This document shows positions 55,009 through 64,000 of a stretch of 64,000 bases of DNA, piece by piece. The translations under genes and the position numbers were made by a program. Within the stretch, counting starts at the first letter, position 1, and each line of letters opens with the position of its first letter. Source of the DNA: Methanospirillum hungatei. GTDB taxonomy: Archaea > Halobacteriota > Methanomicrobia > Methanomicrobiales > Methanospirillaceae. The notes under the pieces were generated by a model. It worked only from the letters and a program-made list of their open reading frames with translations, was not told the DNA's origin and did not search any database. The DNA lies in contig NZ_CP077107.1 of the NCBI RefSeq assembly GCF_019263745.1, positions 1,860,001 to 1,924,000 of the forward strand, read 5' to 3'.

Positions 55009-55929
55009 TCATATGATTTTCATATGACATCGAATGGAGATTATTCCAGTAAACAGTGCAATTATTATTGATATCATACTTAAAGGAATATTCTGATTCT
55101 TATTCGAAGAATTGTTATCTCCTTCTAATAATATTTCGAGATATTGTTGGTACATAGTATTATTTGAATTTAGCCGAACAGCATGTTCCATTGCAATAAC
55201 AGATTCGGTTACATTTTTCAGCGAATACTCTTCCAGGGATAAAGCAAACCAACCCCGATGATCATCAGGTTCTAACTCTATATAATGGACATAAGCATTT
55301 CTGGCCATCAAATGATTACCAAACGATCCATACAACACGCCAATAAAATACCATGGTTTTGCATATGATGGATCTACCCGTGTTGCATTTTCATAGGCCT
55401 GTAGGGCTAAATTGTACTTTCCATCTTGCTCGTAGGCTTGTCCAAGATTAAATAAGGCATATGAGTCGTTGGGATAGAAATCCAGATATTTTCCATAAGA
55501 TTTTACTGACTGCGAATAACGCTTCAATCCGTAATTTGCAACACCATGATAGAATAAAACTTCAGGATTACCATTTTTCCGTATTGAATCATTAAAATAT
55601 TGCTCTGCAATCTCCATATTCCCAAGCATTAAATGTGTTAATCCAATTTTATACAGGATGTCCGAGTCATCAGGGGATATCTCATACGCATTCTGATAAT
55701 TTTTTAATGCAAGGACAAAATCCCCATTTTCAAAAAAATTTTCTCCTTGTATTAACCAATTAGACAAAGTCTCATTATTCTTGAAATCACTGTCCGTATT
55801 CAGAGAATCTCCTGTCTGTTCTGCATTAACAAGACCGAGCACGAATACAAGTATCGAGACCACCAACAGTTTGGATATAATGCTCCTGCTTTTCAATCTA
55901 CATAATACATGGCACTTTTCTTTATTCAT
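55009..55929 (-). CDS. Exported TPR-repeat protein with C-terminal membrane anchor
   Basis: About 306 residues. An N-terminal hydrophobic segment (SKLLVVSILVFVLGLVNA) serves as signal or anchor, followed by about six TPR units (for example NYQNAYEISPDDSDILYKIG and FNLGQAYEQDGKYNLALQAY), and the C terminus has another hydrophobic stretch (MISIIIALFTGIISI). The open frame extends to 56013, but MNKEKCHVL at 55929 with AGGT 5 nt upstream is the likely start. Divergent from the GT-C-like gene at 56100; the same pair is repeated at 57992/59014. Confidence 0.75.
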   Translation of the reverse strand: MNKEKCHVLCRLKSRSIISKLLVVSILVFVLGLVNAEQTGDSLNTDSDFKNNETLSNWLIQGENFFENGDFVLALKNYQNAYEISPDDSDILYKIGLTHLMLGNMEIAEQYFNDSIRKNGNPEVLFYHGVANYGLKRYSQSVKSYGKYLDFYPNDSYALFNLGQAYEQDGKYNLALQAYENATRVDPSYAKPWYFIGVLYGSFGNHLMARNAYVHYIELEPDDHRGWFALSLEEYSLKNVTESVIAMEHAVRLNSNNTMYQQYLEILLEGDNNSSNKNQNIPLSMISIIIALFTGIISIRCHMKII

Positions 55930-56099
55930 GCAATACCTTTCTCCCAGCCAATTATTATGCCAGTTACAACGTTTTTGAATAATCATAATAAAAAGATTAT
56001 TCAAGGTTACCACTCTATTTGCATTTCATAGTATAAGGCACAACTTCCAGATAATAGTGCCATTAACTATAATCATATAAAAAAATAATAGTTGATCAC

Positions 56100-57938
56100 A
56101 TGCATATTACCCGTTTAAGACCATGTTTATCGGAAAACACAGGTTTTCTAAAAACAGATCTCATCATAATGTGCATATTGGCCGGGATATCCTTTGTGTG
56201 CTGTTTCGCTATCACCACCCCCGGCATATTGATGAATGATGAATGGATTACTCTGAATCAACTTTATCAAATATCTCATAATTCACAAATTACCTTTAAT
56301 GAAGGAAAATACGGTACATTATTTACAGGAGAATTAGACTCATATTTTGTAGCCAAACAGAATTATCTGGCGTATAGTTTATTTCTTCCAGTTGTCTCTT
56401 TACCTGTGTTACATATAATCCATGTCACATCAGATAATTTTAGATTGTTATTTTTATGCATATGGGCAAGCATCGGATACATCACCCTCGCCCTATTTAG
56501 AAAATTTTTTGTATATAATAAACGGGATGAAATAATCTCTCTGTGTTTGTTTATTATTTTTACAGCACTTTTCATCTCAAACATCATTTTTTACCGACCA
56601 TTCCCCGCAGAAAGTGAAATCAGACCTGTTGAGACAGCGGCCATAATTTTCATGGGGAGTGTACTTTTCAGCCTCATGACACCCCTTTTATATGGCACTT
56701 TCATCCAATTTTTAAACAATAGGAAAACTGCAATTATATCTTCAATCATTACATTATGTTGTTCATCATATCTGATATGGGCCGGATCAGCAAAAGATCA
56801 TATATTAGTGGCTTTTCTTGTCACCTGTATTTTTTTTCTGATCTCTCTGATTATTAACCATCAATCAGGAGTAAGATGGTTTTTTTTATTTTTGATCTGC
56901 GGTCTGCTTTGCTGGGCAAGAACCGAGTATGGAGTTGTGGTATTATTAGGATTGGTTGGATGGTTTGTTTGGAAAAACATTTTTCCACAATATGTAGATA
57001 AAAGACGCTCACTCCAAAAAATAATAATCGCAGTAGGATGGGCAGGAGGAGGGACTCTATGTGGTTTAATTCCATTTTTCTATAATAATATTATAACAAC
57101 CAAAAATCCATTTATCCCCCCTCAATACATCTATATTGCTACTCGAAATTTGCCAGTGGATCAAACTGCAGAGATAATTGAATCGAATGCTATAACCCAC
57201 ATAAATAGCGGAGTATTTTCGATGATATGGAAGGTTATTTCATTCTACATGCCGGATAGCATAGATATATCTGATTTATATGGGATAATGATAGATCCAC
57301 AAAACGGAGGAGTGGGTATTCTTTTTATCGTTCCATTGCTGCTTCCTGCATGTGGATTTTTTTTTGCACATAGAAAGAATATTCACAAGAATTATACGGT
57401 CAAATCTCAAATGATGATTCATTTTGCAATATTTTTTATCTTTATATCATTTCTTGCCTACCTCAGGGTATTACACGGTTCAAATGTAAGTTTTGGAGTG
57501 TTACCAGACATGAGATACTATTCCCCCCTGTATGTTCCACTAAATATCGTATCAATACTTCTTTTATCGCCCATTATCTCCTCAACTACTGAAAAAGTCT
57601 TTAAGATATTTATAACTGCAATAATGTGTTTTCCAATATCGTACATTCTAATAATTTTGAGTTTATCAACCCAAGGTGCATCATTTCAGGATTTTATGGT
57701 TCCGTTGGAATATATGATGATAGTTTTTGGAATATTGAGTATTATTTTAGCAACTATATCAAAGGAATATCCATTTTCAAACAAAACCTTACTTTATGTC
57801 ATTTTAATTCTGGTTGTAATTCCCCTGACATTTCAGATAATCGACACTGTTATTACTGGTCATCAAAAACCAAACGGATATACTTATTGGTTACCAATAT
57901 TAGAATTTACATTTGGGAAATATTTCATATCCCTATAA
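56100..57938 (+). CDS. GT-C-like polytopic membrane protein
   Basis: 612 residues with about twelve hydrophobic segments. After the first one the extracytoplasmic loop contains ILMNDEWITLNQLYQ and NEGKYGTLFTGELDSYF; an acidic pair at this place is typical of GT-C enzymes that use lipid-linked sugars. GLLCWARTEYGVVVLLGL and LPDMRYYSPLYVPL are shared with the paralogue at 59014 (about 40% similar). It probably transfers or polymerises a sugar outside the membrane. The family is not identified more exactly. Confidence 0.68.
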   Translation: MHITRLRPCLSENTGFLKTDLIIMCILAGISFVCCFAITTPGILMNDEWITLNQLYQISHNSQITFNEGKYGTLFTGELDSYFVAKQNYLAYSLFLPVVSLPVLHIIHVTSDNFRLLFLCIWASIGYITLALFRKFFVYNKRDEIISLCLFIIFTALFISNIIFYRPFPAESEIRPVETAAIIFMGSVLFSLMTPLLYGTFIQFLNNRKTAIISSIITLCCSSYLIWAGSAKDHILVAFLVTCIFFLISLIINHQSGVRWFFLFLICGLLCWARTEYGVVVLLGLVGWFVWKNIFPQYVDKRRSLQKIIIAVGWAGGGTLCGLIPFFYNNIITTKNPFIPPQYIYIATRNLPVDQTAEIIESNAITHINSGVFSMIWKVISFYMPDSIDISDLYGIMIDPQNGGVGILFIVPLLLPACGFFFAHRKNIHKNYTVKSQMMIHFAIFFIFISFLAYLRVLHGSNVSFGVLPDMRYYSPLYVPLNIVSILLLSPIISSTTEKVFKIFITAIMCFPISYILIILSLSTQGASFQDFMVPLEYMMIVFGILSIILATISKEYPFSNKTLLYVILILVVIPLTFQIIDTVITGHQKPNGYTYWLPILEFTFGKYFISL

Positions 57939-57991
57939 ATTTTTAAAAGAGTAAATAAATTTTCTGCAACAAGTAAAGGAAAACCTATCCC

Positions 57992-58933
57992 CTATTTTCT
58001 ATATATTATTATAATACTCATGCAACCAATAATAAATAATAATAAAATAATAAATCGATCATCTAGTCGCTCACTTACGGCCCCTAATTCTATGGAGTTT
58101 TTTTCATCGATATACAACTTTAAGTGTTCAGAATAGATTTGATTCGTTGGATCAATTTCAATAGCCTGATGTAATGCCTCTATTGACGCATTCAACATCT
58201 TATCATCATGAAGGGATTTGGCATAGTAAAACCAGCCTATATCATCATCAGGATCCAAGGATGTATAATTCTCAAAGGCCATCCATGCTAATGAGATGTT
58301 TCCGAATGAGAGAAATATTTTACCTTTGTTCATCCAAGGTCCAGGAAGGGCAGGGTCTGAGATAATGGCATTATCATATGCCTGAACAGCTAGATCAAAT
58401 TTTCGTATCTGTTCATATGCGATACCCAAATGAATCCATGCCTGCGGATCATGAGGATGTATACGTGATGCATTTTTAAGGAGGGAGACTGCATCATTAT
58501 ATTGACCCAACTCTGATTTTACAACTCCCGCATAATAAAAGAGATTAAAAAAGGGATTATTATCTTCATATGCCTTGCTAAAGTAATGATCTGCCTGGAA
58601 CATATTCCCAGAATGATATGCATTAAGACCTAGATTGTAATAGATTTGGGAGTGGTTACTACTATATTGCAGTGTTTTTTCAAAATCCTTTTGAGCGGCT
58701 TCATGTTTTCCCAGATTCATATTGATTAAACCGCGAAGATTGAGAGCAGAACCATTCGTTTCATTTATTGAAATAATATCATTAACCATCTTCAATGATG
58801 CTTCATAATCACCCTTCTGATAGAAATCTATTGATTTTATAAAAAGGGAATTTTCTAAATTATCCGCTCCATCAATTATTCCAAAAATTGCCAGAAAGAA
58901 GGAGAGAAAGAAAAGAACACGATATAAGTGCAT
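57992..58933 (-). CDS. Exported TPR-repeat protein with C-terminal membrane anchor, paralogue
   Basis: 313 residues. The signal peptide YRVLFFLSFFLAIFGIIDG is followed by about seven TPR units (YQKGDYEASLKMVNDII, NLGLNAYHSGNMFQADHYF, WIHLGIAYEQIRKFDLAV and others), and a terminal helix FIILLLFIIGCMSIIII. It matches the protein at 55009 in architecture and in the second half of the TPR array. Probably faces outward and is anchored at its C terminus. Divergent from the GT-C-like gene at 59014. Confidence 0.78.
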   Translation of the reverse strand: MHLYRVLFFLSFFLAIFGIIDGADNLENSLFIKSIDFYQKGDYEASLKMVNDIISINETNGSALNLRGLINMNLGKHEAAQKDFEKTLQYSSNHSQIYYNLGLNAYHSGNMFQADHYFSKAYEDNNPFFNLFYYAGVVKSELGQYNDAVSLLKNASRIHPHDPQAWIHLGIAYEQIRKFDLAVQAYDNAIISDPALPGPWMNKGKIFLSFGNISLAWMAFENYTSLDPDDDIGWFYYAKSLHDDKMLNASIEALHQAIEIDPTNQIYSEHLKLYIDEKNSIELGAVSERLDDRFIILLLFIIGCMSIIIIYRK

Positions 58934-59013
58934 ATGAAAAATTTGTTTTAAAGCTAGATAGGTGATTCTACAAGACCACGGATTTAAACATATGAGAAAA
59001 GAAATATTATGTG

Positions 59014-60834
59014 ATGTTTCATTTGGATGAGAATAATAAAGTCGATCTTGTAATAATGCTCATCCTAGCAGGTTTATCATTTTGTCTTTGTTTTTCCATT
59101 TCCTCTCCATCATTATTTATCACTGATGAATGGATCACAACAAACCAACTAAATCAACTATTCACTGGTTCTCAGCTTATAGAAAACGAAGGTAAATATG
59201 GAAGACTTTTTTCTGGAGAACTGAGTGCTTATTTTACAACACGTGATAATTACCTTGCGTATAGCCTGATGTTGCCTTTCCTGGCGATCCCATCCTTATT
59301 AATAATTCATACTTTTGGAGATTTTTTCCGTTTACTTTTTCTAATCGGATGGTTTGTTGCCGGAACACTGTCTCTCCTTGGATGTATTACATTATCATCC
59401 AGATTCCAATATAAAAATTTAGAGAAAGTATTTATTATTTTTCTATTCTTATTCTTAGGATTTTTTCTTTTAAACCTTTATTTCTACCAGCCATTTGAGA
59501 CAACTTGGGATGACAGTCCGGTAGAATCTGCAGCAATAGTATTTACCTGCGAAATACTCTGTGCTCTCATTGCACCGATGATATACACAACTTTCCGATC
59601 ATTACTACTATCACGGACGATATCGATTCTCGGAGCAATGTCAGTCATCTCATGTTCCTCATATCTGTTCTGGTCAGGATCAGCAAAAGACCATATATTA
59701 ATAGCATTTGTTGTGGCATGTCTCATCCTGACGTTTTCTATAAACCGATGCTCTAATTCATTGCCAAAGACCTTTGGGGTTTTTTTCATTGGTGGATTAA
59801 TTTGCTGGGCTAGACCGGAATATGGATCAATTATATTAATTGGTTTGGCTTTATGGGAAATGGTATCCATTCTAACAAAGAATACTGGCAATTTTGGTAT
59901 TCTTAATATGAATAATTTTAAACGGATTCTTGCAGGAACTATTGGTTCAATTGCTGGGCTTTTACCATTTTTCCTAAATAACTTTCTAATAACACAAAAT
60001 CCCTTATTACCCCCTCAATATCATTATGTAGTAAATAGTAGATTTGTGGAGACGGCATCCATAATTCAGAATGGTGGTTTTAACAATAGTAGTATCTTTC
60101 AGGATGTTACGTCATATATATTCTATGCAATACATTTCTTTGTCCCGAACATCCAAACAATACATGTTGATTTATACTACCTCTTAATGAACCCTCTAAA
60201 TGGAGGGATAGGCATTCTTCTCATGAGCCCGATTTTTCTGCCAGCTCTTGTTTATGGGATCAAATCGCGAGATCAATGTAGTAAAATATTTACTACAGAG
60301 ATTAAAAAACAGACATATTTTTGTTTTTTTATCATCGGAATTACCATTATTGCCTATGCCCGTGTAATGCATGGATCAATAATGAGTGAGGGGAGCCTAC
60401 CTGACATGCGATATTTTTCACCTCTCTATATTCCAATGGGAATCTCCTCGGTTCTCCTATTCTCACCACTCATAAGAAAAAACCAAAAAGGATGGCTTTT
60501 CTATTCAACCATATCTCTAATACTTCTGAGTCCACTCATGATCATAATATCCGGATATATTTTTGCAGGTTTTTCAATTCTTCAATATCGATCCTTGATG
60601 ATTGCGATTGTTCTCATGATATATCTCCTACTTATGGGATCTGCAATCATCAAAAGGGACATATGGTTATCAAAAAGGATTTTCCCTATTTTTTATGGAG
60701 TTTTGATCAGTATCCCAATTTCTATTCAATTTATGATGGTTCTTTTTTATACTCATGCAAAAATGAACGGGTATCCTTTCTGGTTGCCAACGGTGCAATA
60801 TGTATTCACTCATATTTTTCATTTGATATATTAG
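59014..60834 (+). CDS. GT-C-like polytopic membrane protein, paralogue
   Basis: 606 residues, about twelve hydrophobic segments. Shares ITDEWITTNQLNQ, NEGKYGRLFSGELSAYF, NYLAYSLMLPFLAIP, GLICWARPEYGSIIL and LPDMRYFSPLYIP with the protein at 56100. ATG at 59014 follows a GTG at 59011; either could serve. Placement after the archaellins and paired with a TPR protein suggests a role in a surface glycan, perhaps on the archaellum, as inference. Confidence 0.68.
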   Translation: MFHLDENNKVDLVIMLILAGLSFCLCFSISSPSLFITDEWITTNQLNQLFTGSQLIENEGKYGRLFSGELSAYFTTRDNYLAYSLMLPFLAIPSLLIIHTFGDFFRLLFLIGWFVAGTLSLLGCITLSSRFQYKNLEKVFIIFLFLFLGFFLLNLYFYQPFETTWDDSPVESAAIVFTCEILCALIAPMIYTTFRSLLLSRTISILGAMSVISCSSYLFWSGSAKDHILIAFVVACLILTFSINRCSNSLPKTFGVFFIGGLICWARPEYGSIILIGLALWEMVSILTKNTGNFGILNMNNFKRILAGTIGSIAGLLPFFLNNFLITQNPLLPPQYHYVVNSRFVETASIIQNGGFNNSSIFQDVTSYIFYAIHFFVPNIQTIHVDLYYLLMNPLNGGIGILLMSPIFLPALVYGIKSRDQCSKIFTTEIKKQTYFCFFIIGITIIAYARVMHGSIMSEGSLPDMRYFSPLYIPMGISSVLLFSPLIRKNQKGWLFYSTISLILLSPLMIIISGYIFAGFSILQYRSLMIAIVLMIYLLLMGSAIIKRDIWLSKRIFPIFYGVLISIPISIQFMMVLFYTHAKMNGYPFWLPTVQYVFTHIFHLIY

Positions 60835-60908
60835 GTCATATCATTCAAATGAGGAGCCATCTAAAATACCATAATATTCCTCTAAAATATTAATTAGCGT
60901 TGAGAAAA

Positions 60909-61748
60909 TTAATTAATATAAATATCATGATATAAATTTTTTAGAATTTTTCCCGTCATTTTCAGTTCATTCAGGTTCATCGGTCGATGGTGGAGACCTA
61001 ACCCATTTTCCTGATGTATTGGTTGAATTCCCTTATTGTAGATTTGATCTATCATAATGTATACAAAAATAGGAAATAAACGATCACATTCCTTTCTTAA
61101 TTTTATTAAATCAATGCCATTAGGAAAAAAGAAGAACCTTTTTAAAATCGGCCCAGTATCAATTCCAGAATCAACAATATGGGCGCTCACACCGATTCCA
61201 TCATGGTAAAATATTGACCAGAAAAATGAATCTAGTGAACGGTGATAGGGTAATATTCCAGGATGAAGATTTATAATATTATATTCGTTCGTGAGTATTT
61301 CAGGTTTTATAATCCATTGACTACTAGCCAGGAATGCCCAGGTAATCCCATTGTTTATGAGAATAGTTTTTGTTATTTGGGTCGATAAGTTTTTGACAGG
61401 ATAAAAACTAATCCCACGGTTACTCAATTGATATGAAAAAATTGCAGATCTAATCATTCCAATTATAATAAAAAAAGGTTTTATAATAAAAGGTGGAAGG
61501 AACAAAAATACTGAAAAACCAAACAGTTTAATTAAAGCGATTAATCTCTCGGTCCATTTTGTTGAATTCTGCCAAGTAAAAAGAAGATGATTACGTTTAA
61601 AAATAATTTGAGATGCAGTAAAAATAAATCGAAAATCGGTTTCAAAAATTACGATAGGAAGGTCCCTCATTCTCGTCATGAGGTAATCTATTGTATGAAG
61701 TGTTTTTTTGCACCCTGCAGTTCCCAAAATTGCAAACACATTATTCAT
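60909..61748 (-). CDS. Formyltransferase-family protein
   Basis: About 279 residues. NIINLHPGILPYHRSLDSFFW and GVSAHIVDSGIDTGPIL carry the Asn, His and Asp of the formyl-transferase active site (the usual HPSLLP-type motif). Proteins of this kind in glycan clusters formylate amino sugars using N10-formyl-tetrahydrofolate; in methanogens the cofactor could be a pterin. A hydrophobic segment (VFLFLPPFIIKPFF) sits mid-protein, unusual for the family. The start at 61748 (MNNVFAILG) follows the deacetylase stop by one base (TAATATG), so the genes are coupled. Confidence 0.75.
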   Translation of the reverse strand: MNNVFAILGTAGCKKTLHTIDYLMTRMRDLPIVIFETDFRFIFTASQIIFKRNHLLFTWQNSTKWTERLIALIKLFGFSVFLFLPPFIIKPFFIIIGMIRSAIFSYQLSNRGISFYPVKNLSTQITKTILINNGITWAFLASSQWIIKPEILTNEYNIINLHPGILPYHRSLDSFFWSIFYHDGIGVSAHIVDSGIDTGPILKRFFFFPNGIDLIKLRKECDRLFPIFVYIMIDQIYNKGIQPIHQENGLGLHHRPMNLNELKMTGKILKNLYHDIYIN

Positions 61749-61749
61749 A

Positions 61750-62523
61750 TTAAAAATCCTGATATAACGTAATGATCTTTTTTCCCGCTGAAAAGACATT
61801 ATCCATAATTAAGCTCACAGAGTACATTACTGGAGAATTATTCCATCTTTCAGGGTGTATATTTAAATATAAAAAAGGGGGTTTTTCTTTATAAATAAAT
61901 TCAATCAATTCCTGAGTTGTATGAATTTGACGAAAATAGAATATCCCCCCAGACATATGATCGCGAAGATTATTTTTTCCATTCCATGCCCGACCAGTAT
62001 CTGTAAAATAGAGAAAATTAGCCGGTATATCATACGCTTCACCAATAATCCCAAGGTCAGACAGCGAATAATAATTCCAAAGAAGCCGATTATCATATGG
62101 AGAGAGAGGAGAACCGTGCATACTCACAGTACGAATTGGAATAATTTCACGAAAAATTGACAATTCTTTTTGAAATAAAACCCAGGCTGAACTTATATCT
62201 CCTTTGGTTTTACAAAGGACTTCGTAATGATATCCAATTTCATGACCATATGAATATAGCAATTTCATAACAAGTGGAGAGAAGGTACTAGGATATCTAA
62301 AGTAGTAGGAAGATTTAATGCCCATTTTTTTTTCTAAATGGGCCATCCTTTCCGCATTATTAACCCATCGATCAATATCATGGCGAATTATTACGATTTT
62401 TTTGTCATAGATAGGAGTATTGGAAAAAGTCGAAAGGAATTCTGCTACTGAATAAAAATTATAAGACGATTTAGTTAATCTAGCACAGAGGTCAATGTAT
62501 GCCTGGTGCGTAAAATCAAACAT
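61750..62523 (-). CDS. Polysaccharide deacetylase-like protein (NodB fold)
   Basis: About 257 residues. IVIIRHDIDRWVNNAERMAHLE gives the catalytic/metal Asp motif, SYYFRYPSTFSP the RYP motif, and YGHEIGYHYEV the His motif of the carbohydrate esterase 4-like fold. SMHGSPLSPYDN matches the metal/active-site region of a subgroup common in glycan clusters. It may remove an acetyl group from a sugar before formylation by the next gene. Start at ATG 62523 (a GTG precedes it). Confidence 0.75.
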   Translation of the reverse strand: MFDFTHQAYIDLCARLTKSSYNFYSVAEFLSTFSNTPIYDKKIVIIRHDIDRWVNNAERMAHLEKKMGIKSSYYFRYPSTFSPLVMKLLYSYGHEIGYHYEVLCKTKGDISSAWVLFQKELSIFREIIPIRTVSMHGSPLSPYDNRLLWNYYSLSDLGIIGEAYDIPANFLYFTDTGRAWNGKNNLRDHMSGGIFYFRQIHTTQELIEFIYKEKPPFLYLNIHPERWNNSPVMYSVSLIMDNVFSAGKKIITLYQDF

Positions 62524-62630
62524 CACTTATAAATAATTTTGATTGTATTTACATATAACATTCTCATAGATAGAATGAAGATATTAGTTGATTTAATTAA
62601 AGATTTCTGTAGTATGTATATTAGTAAATA

Positions 62631-63863
62631 ATGAAGAAAATCTTCCTCATTTCATGTATGGTTAAAATACTATTTCTCACTAGCTCATACCCGGCCCATC
62701 AAGAAGACGTTCATAGTATGTTTATGAGAGATTTAACTTTAGCTATTACAATCAAGGAATATGAGGTAATTGTTCTTTGCCCCAATCAACCAGGACTTCG
62801 TTGTTATGAGGTTCAGGATGGTATCAAAATTTTTCGATTTCCTTACTGGTTTACTCGAACAGGACAACTGTTAAATAAAAAGGGAGGGATTATTCCGTCG
62901 ATTACTCAATCACCTTTAGCAATTTTTCAGTTATTCCTATTTTCAGCATGTCAATTACTGTTTGCATTTAAAATCGCGAAAAATGAGAAAATTGATCTTA
63001 TTCACTCTCATTGGATAATCCCTCAGGGACTGATAGGGGCTGCTATCAGTTTTTTTACAGGTATTCCACATATTTTATCAATTCACGGTACGGATATTCA
63101 TATCATTCATTCATACAGGATCGCATATCCCTGGATGAGAGTGATAGCAAAATATTCTGATCATATCACCTCAAATAGTCAACATACATATAAACGGATT
63201 CGCAGAATACTCCCAAACAAAATCATTAATATTATTCCAATGGGGATACACCCGGAAGAGTATTCAATAATTCAGAGACACAATAAAGAAAAAAAAATTC
63301 TTTTTGTAGGTAGGTTAATTGGATGGAAAGGAGTAGAATATCTTATAAAAGCACAACAAATTATCCAGAATAAAAGTTCTTTATGTGTCCAACTAAATAT
63401 TATCGGTGATGGACCTGATAAAGAAAAGTTAATTGAATTATCGCAAAGGTTAAAAATTTTATCACATATTTCCTTTCTCGGAAGAATTACCAGGGATTCA
63501 CTTTTACATTATTATTCTAATGCTGACGTTTTTGTTCTGCCTTCTATTATCCATAATAACCAGACAGAAGGCCTCGGTGTGGTTCTCCTTGAAGCCATGG
63601 CATCAGGGGTCCCAGTTATCGGTAGCAATATCGGAGGTATTCCGGACATCATCGAGGACGGTGTAAACGGGCTTCTTGTTTCACCTGGTGATCCACAGGG
63701 TTTGGCTGATGCAATAATTCAAATCCTTGAAAATCCAGAACTTGCTGCTCGGTTCAGAGAGGCTGGACTAAAGACCGTTCGGGATCGCTTTTCCTGGGAT
63801 AAAATAAGTGACCAGTTTATTGAAGTATATCAGGAAGTATTACATGAATCAAATGAGGTCTGA
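62631..63863 (+). CDS. GT4-family glycosyltransferase
   Basis: 410 residues. N-terminal VKILFLTSSYPAHQEDVHSMF, the middle ILSIHGTDIHIIHS, the linker KILFVGRLIGWKGVEYLI and the C-terminal TEGLGVVLLEAMASGVPVIG (E-x7-E) are GT4 hallmarks. Family N termini fit MVKILFLTSSYP, so the ATG at 62658 is a plausible alternative start. The downstream methyltransferase gene overlaps it by 20 bases. Sugar unknown. Confidence 0.87.
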   Translation: MKKIFLISCMVKILFLTSSYPAHQEDVHSMFMRDLTLAITIKEYEVIVLCPNQPGLRCYEVQDGIKIFRFPYWFTRTGQLLNKKGGIIPSITQSPLAIFQLFLFSACQLLFAFKIAKNEKIDLIHSHWIIPQGLIGAAISFFTGIPHILSIHGTDIHIIHSYRIAYPWMRVIAKYSDHITSNSQHTYKRIRRILPNKIINIIPMGIHPEEYSIIQRHNKEKKILFVGRLIGWKGVEYLIKAQQIIQNKSSLCVQLNIIGDGPDKEKLIELSQRLKILSHISFLGRITRDSLLHYYSNADVFVLPSIIHNNQTEGLGVVLLEAMASGVPVIGSNIGGIPDIIEDGVNGLLVSPGDPQGLADAIIQILENPELAARFREAGLKTVRDRFSWDKISDQFIEVYQEVLHESNEV

Positions 63864-64000
63864 ATACCAGGAAGGATATTCACAAATCAATCCAGCAGTT
63901 TTAAATATAAATGACAGAATGGATAAAGCAAAAAAAATTCAATTGGTATTGGACGATTATTTTAAAAATGACAGGAATTTCGGGATAGTTGTTGATATTG
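63844..64000 (+). CDS. SAM-dependent methyltransferase, N-terminal part (cut by window edge)
   Basis: An ATG at 63844 (MNQMRSEYQEGYSQI) opens a frame to the window edge. KKIQLVLDDYFKNDRNFGIVVDIG ends at the start of the SAM-binding motif I. Spacing and sequence are typical of class I methyltransferases in glycan loci. It overlaps the GT4 gene by 20 bases, so it is translated from the same message; ATG 63853 is an alternative start. Confidence 0.6.
   Translation, partial: MNQMRSEYQEGYSQINPAVLNINDRMDKAKKIQLVLDDYFKNDRNFGIVVDI

Overview
The window looks like chromosomal DNA of a methanogenic archaeon of the genus Methanospirillum or a close relative (Methanomicrobiales). The evidence is three archaellin genes of the type known from Methanospirillum hungatei, an AglB oligosaccharyltransferase, archaeal TATA boxes with GGTGA-type ribosome binding sites, leaderless-looking promoters, and many IS1634/IS4-type transposases and a group II intron of the kind common in methanogens. 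This taxonomic call is inference from recognised protein families; no rRNA gene is present. I saw no tRNA, rRNA or CRISPR array.

Region 1 (1-8.1 kb): the start of aglB, a flippase-like membrane protein and a dolichol-phosphate-type glycosyltransferase, an AAA-ATPase/PD-(D/E)XK protein, and a complete dTDP-L-rhamnose operon (rfbACDB, minus strand). Region 2 (8.2-18.2 kb, plus strand): a polysaccharide assembly and export cluster with three glycosyltransferases (one truncated), an ABC-2 permease, a Wzt-like ATPase with a C-terminal glycan-binding domain, a methyltransferase carrying a 10-copy heptad repeat (resembling the WbdD chain-length ruler of bacterial O-antigen systems), and a 1126-residue RgpF-like/HAD protein.

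Region 3 (18.2-25.7 kb) is a nest of mobile elements: a group II intron whose maturase is split by an IS (called ISa here), next to ISc, fragments of ISb, half of a second ISa, one end of ISf and the tail of a second intron. Region 4 (25.8-37.5 kb, AT-rich) is a heptose cluster on the minus strand (gmhA, gmhB, transaldolase, FAD protein, epimerase, hddC, hddA, methyltransferase, glycosyltransferase, flippase), with a divergent 1103-residue membrane protein. Region 5 (37.5-42.3 kb) is a second mobile-element zone holding an intact-length ISb, the other half of the split ISa and the rest of ISf. Target duplications and lengths show that the halves at 24.0-25.4 kb and 39.7-41.6 kb once formed ISf containing ISa containing ISb. 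The simplest explanation is that the roughly 14 kb between 24.0 and 38.0 kb has been inverted by recombination between two ISb copies. Before inversion the heptose operon would have run in the same direction as the export cluster.

Region 6 (42.4-52.6 kb): a secreted protein with both a papain-like and a subtilisin-like protease domain plus six 46-residue repeats, two more AAA-ATPase/nuclease-family proteins, a small TPR protein, an unrecognised conserved-looking protein and a membrane HEAT-repeat protein. Region 7 (53.0-55.0 kb): three archaellins, two of them behind nearly identical promoters and leader hairpins. Region 8 (55.0-64.0 kb): two divergent cassettes, each with a TPR protein and a GT-C-like membrane protein, then a formyltransferase, a polysaccharide deacetylase, a GT4 glycosyltransferase and the start of a methyltransferase. 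Overall the window is a surface-structure region (S-layer/archaellum glycosylation, rhamnose- and heptose-containing glycan, its exporter and the archaellum filament) heavily remodelled by mobile elements.
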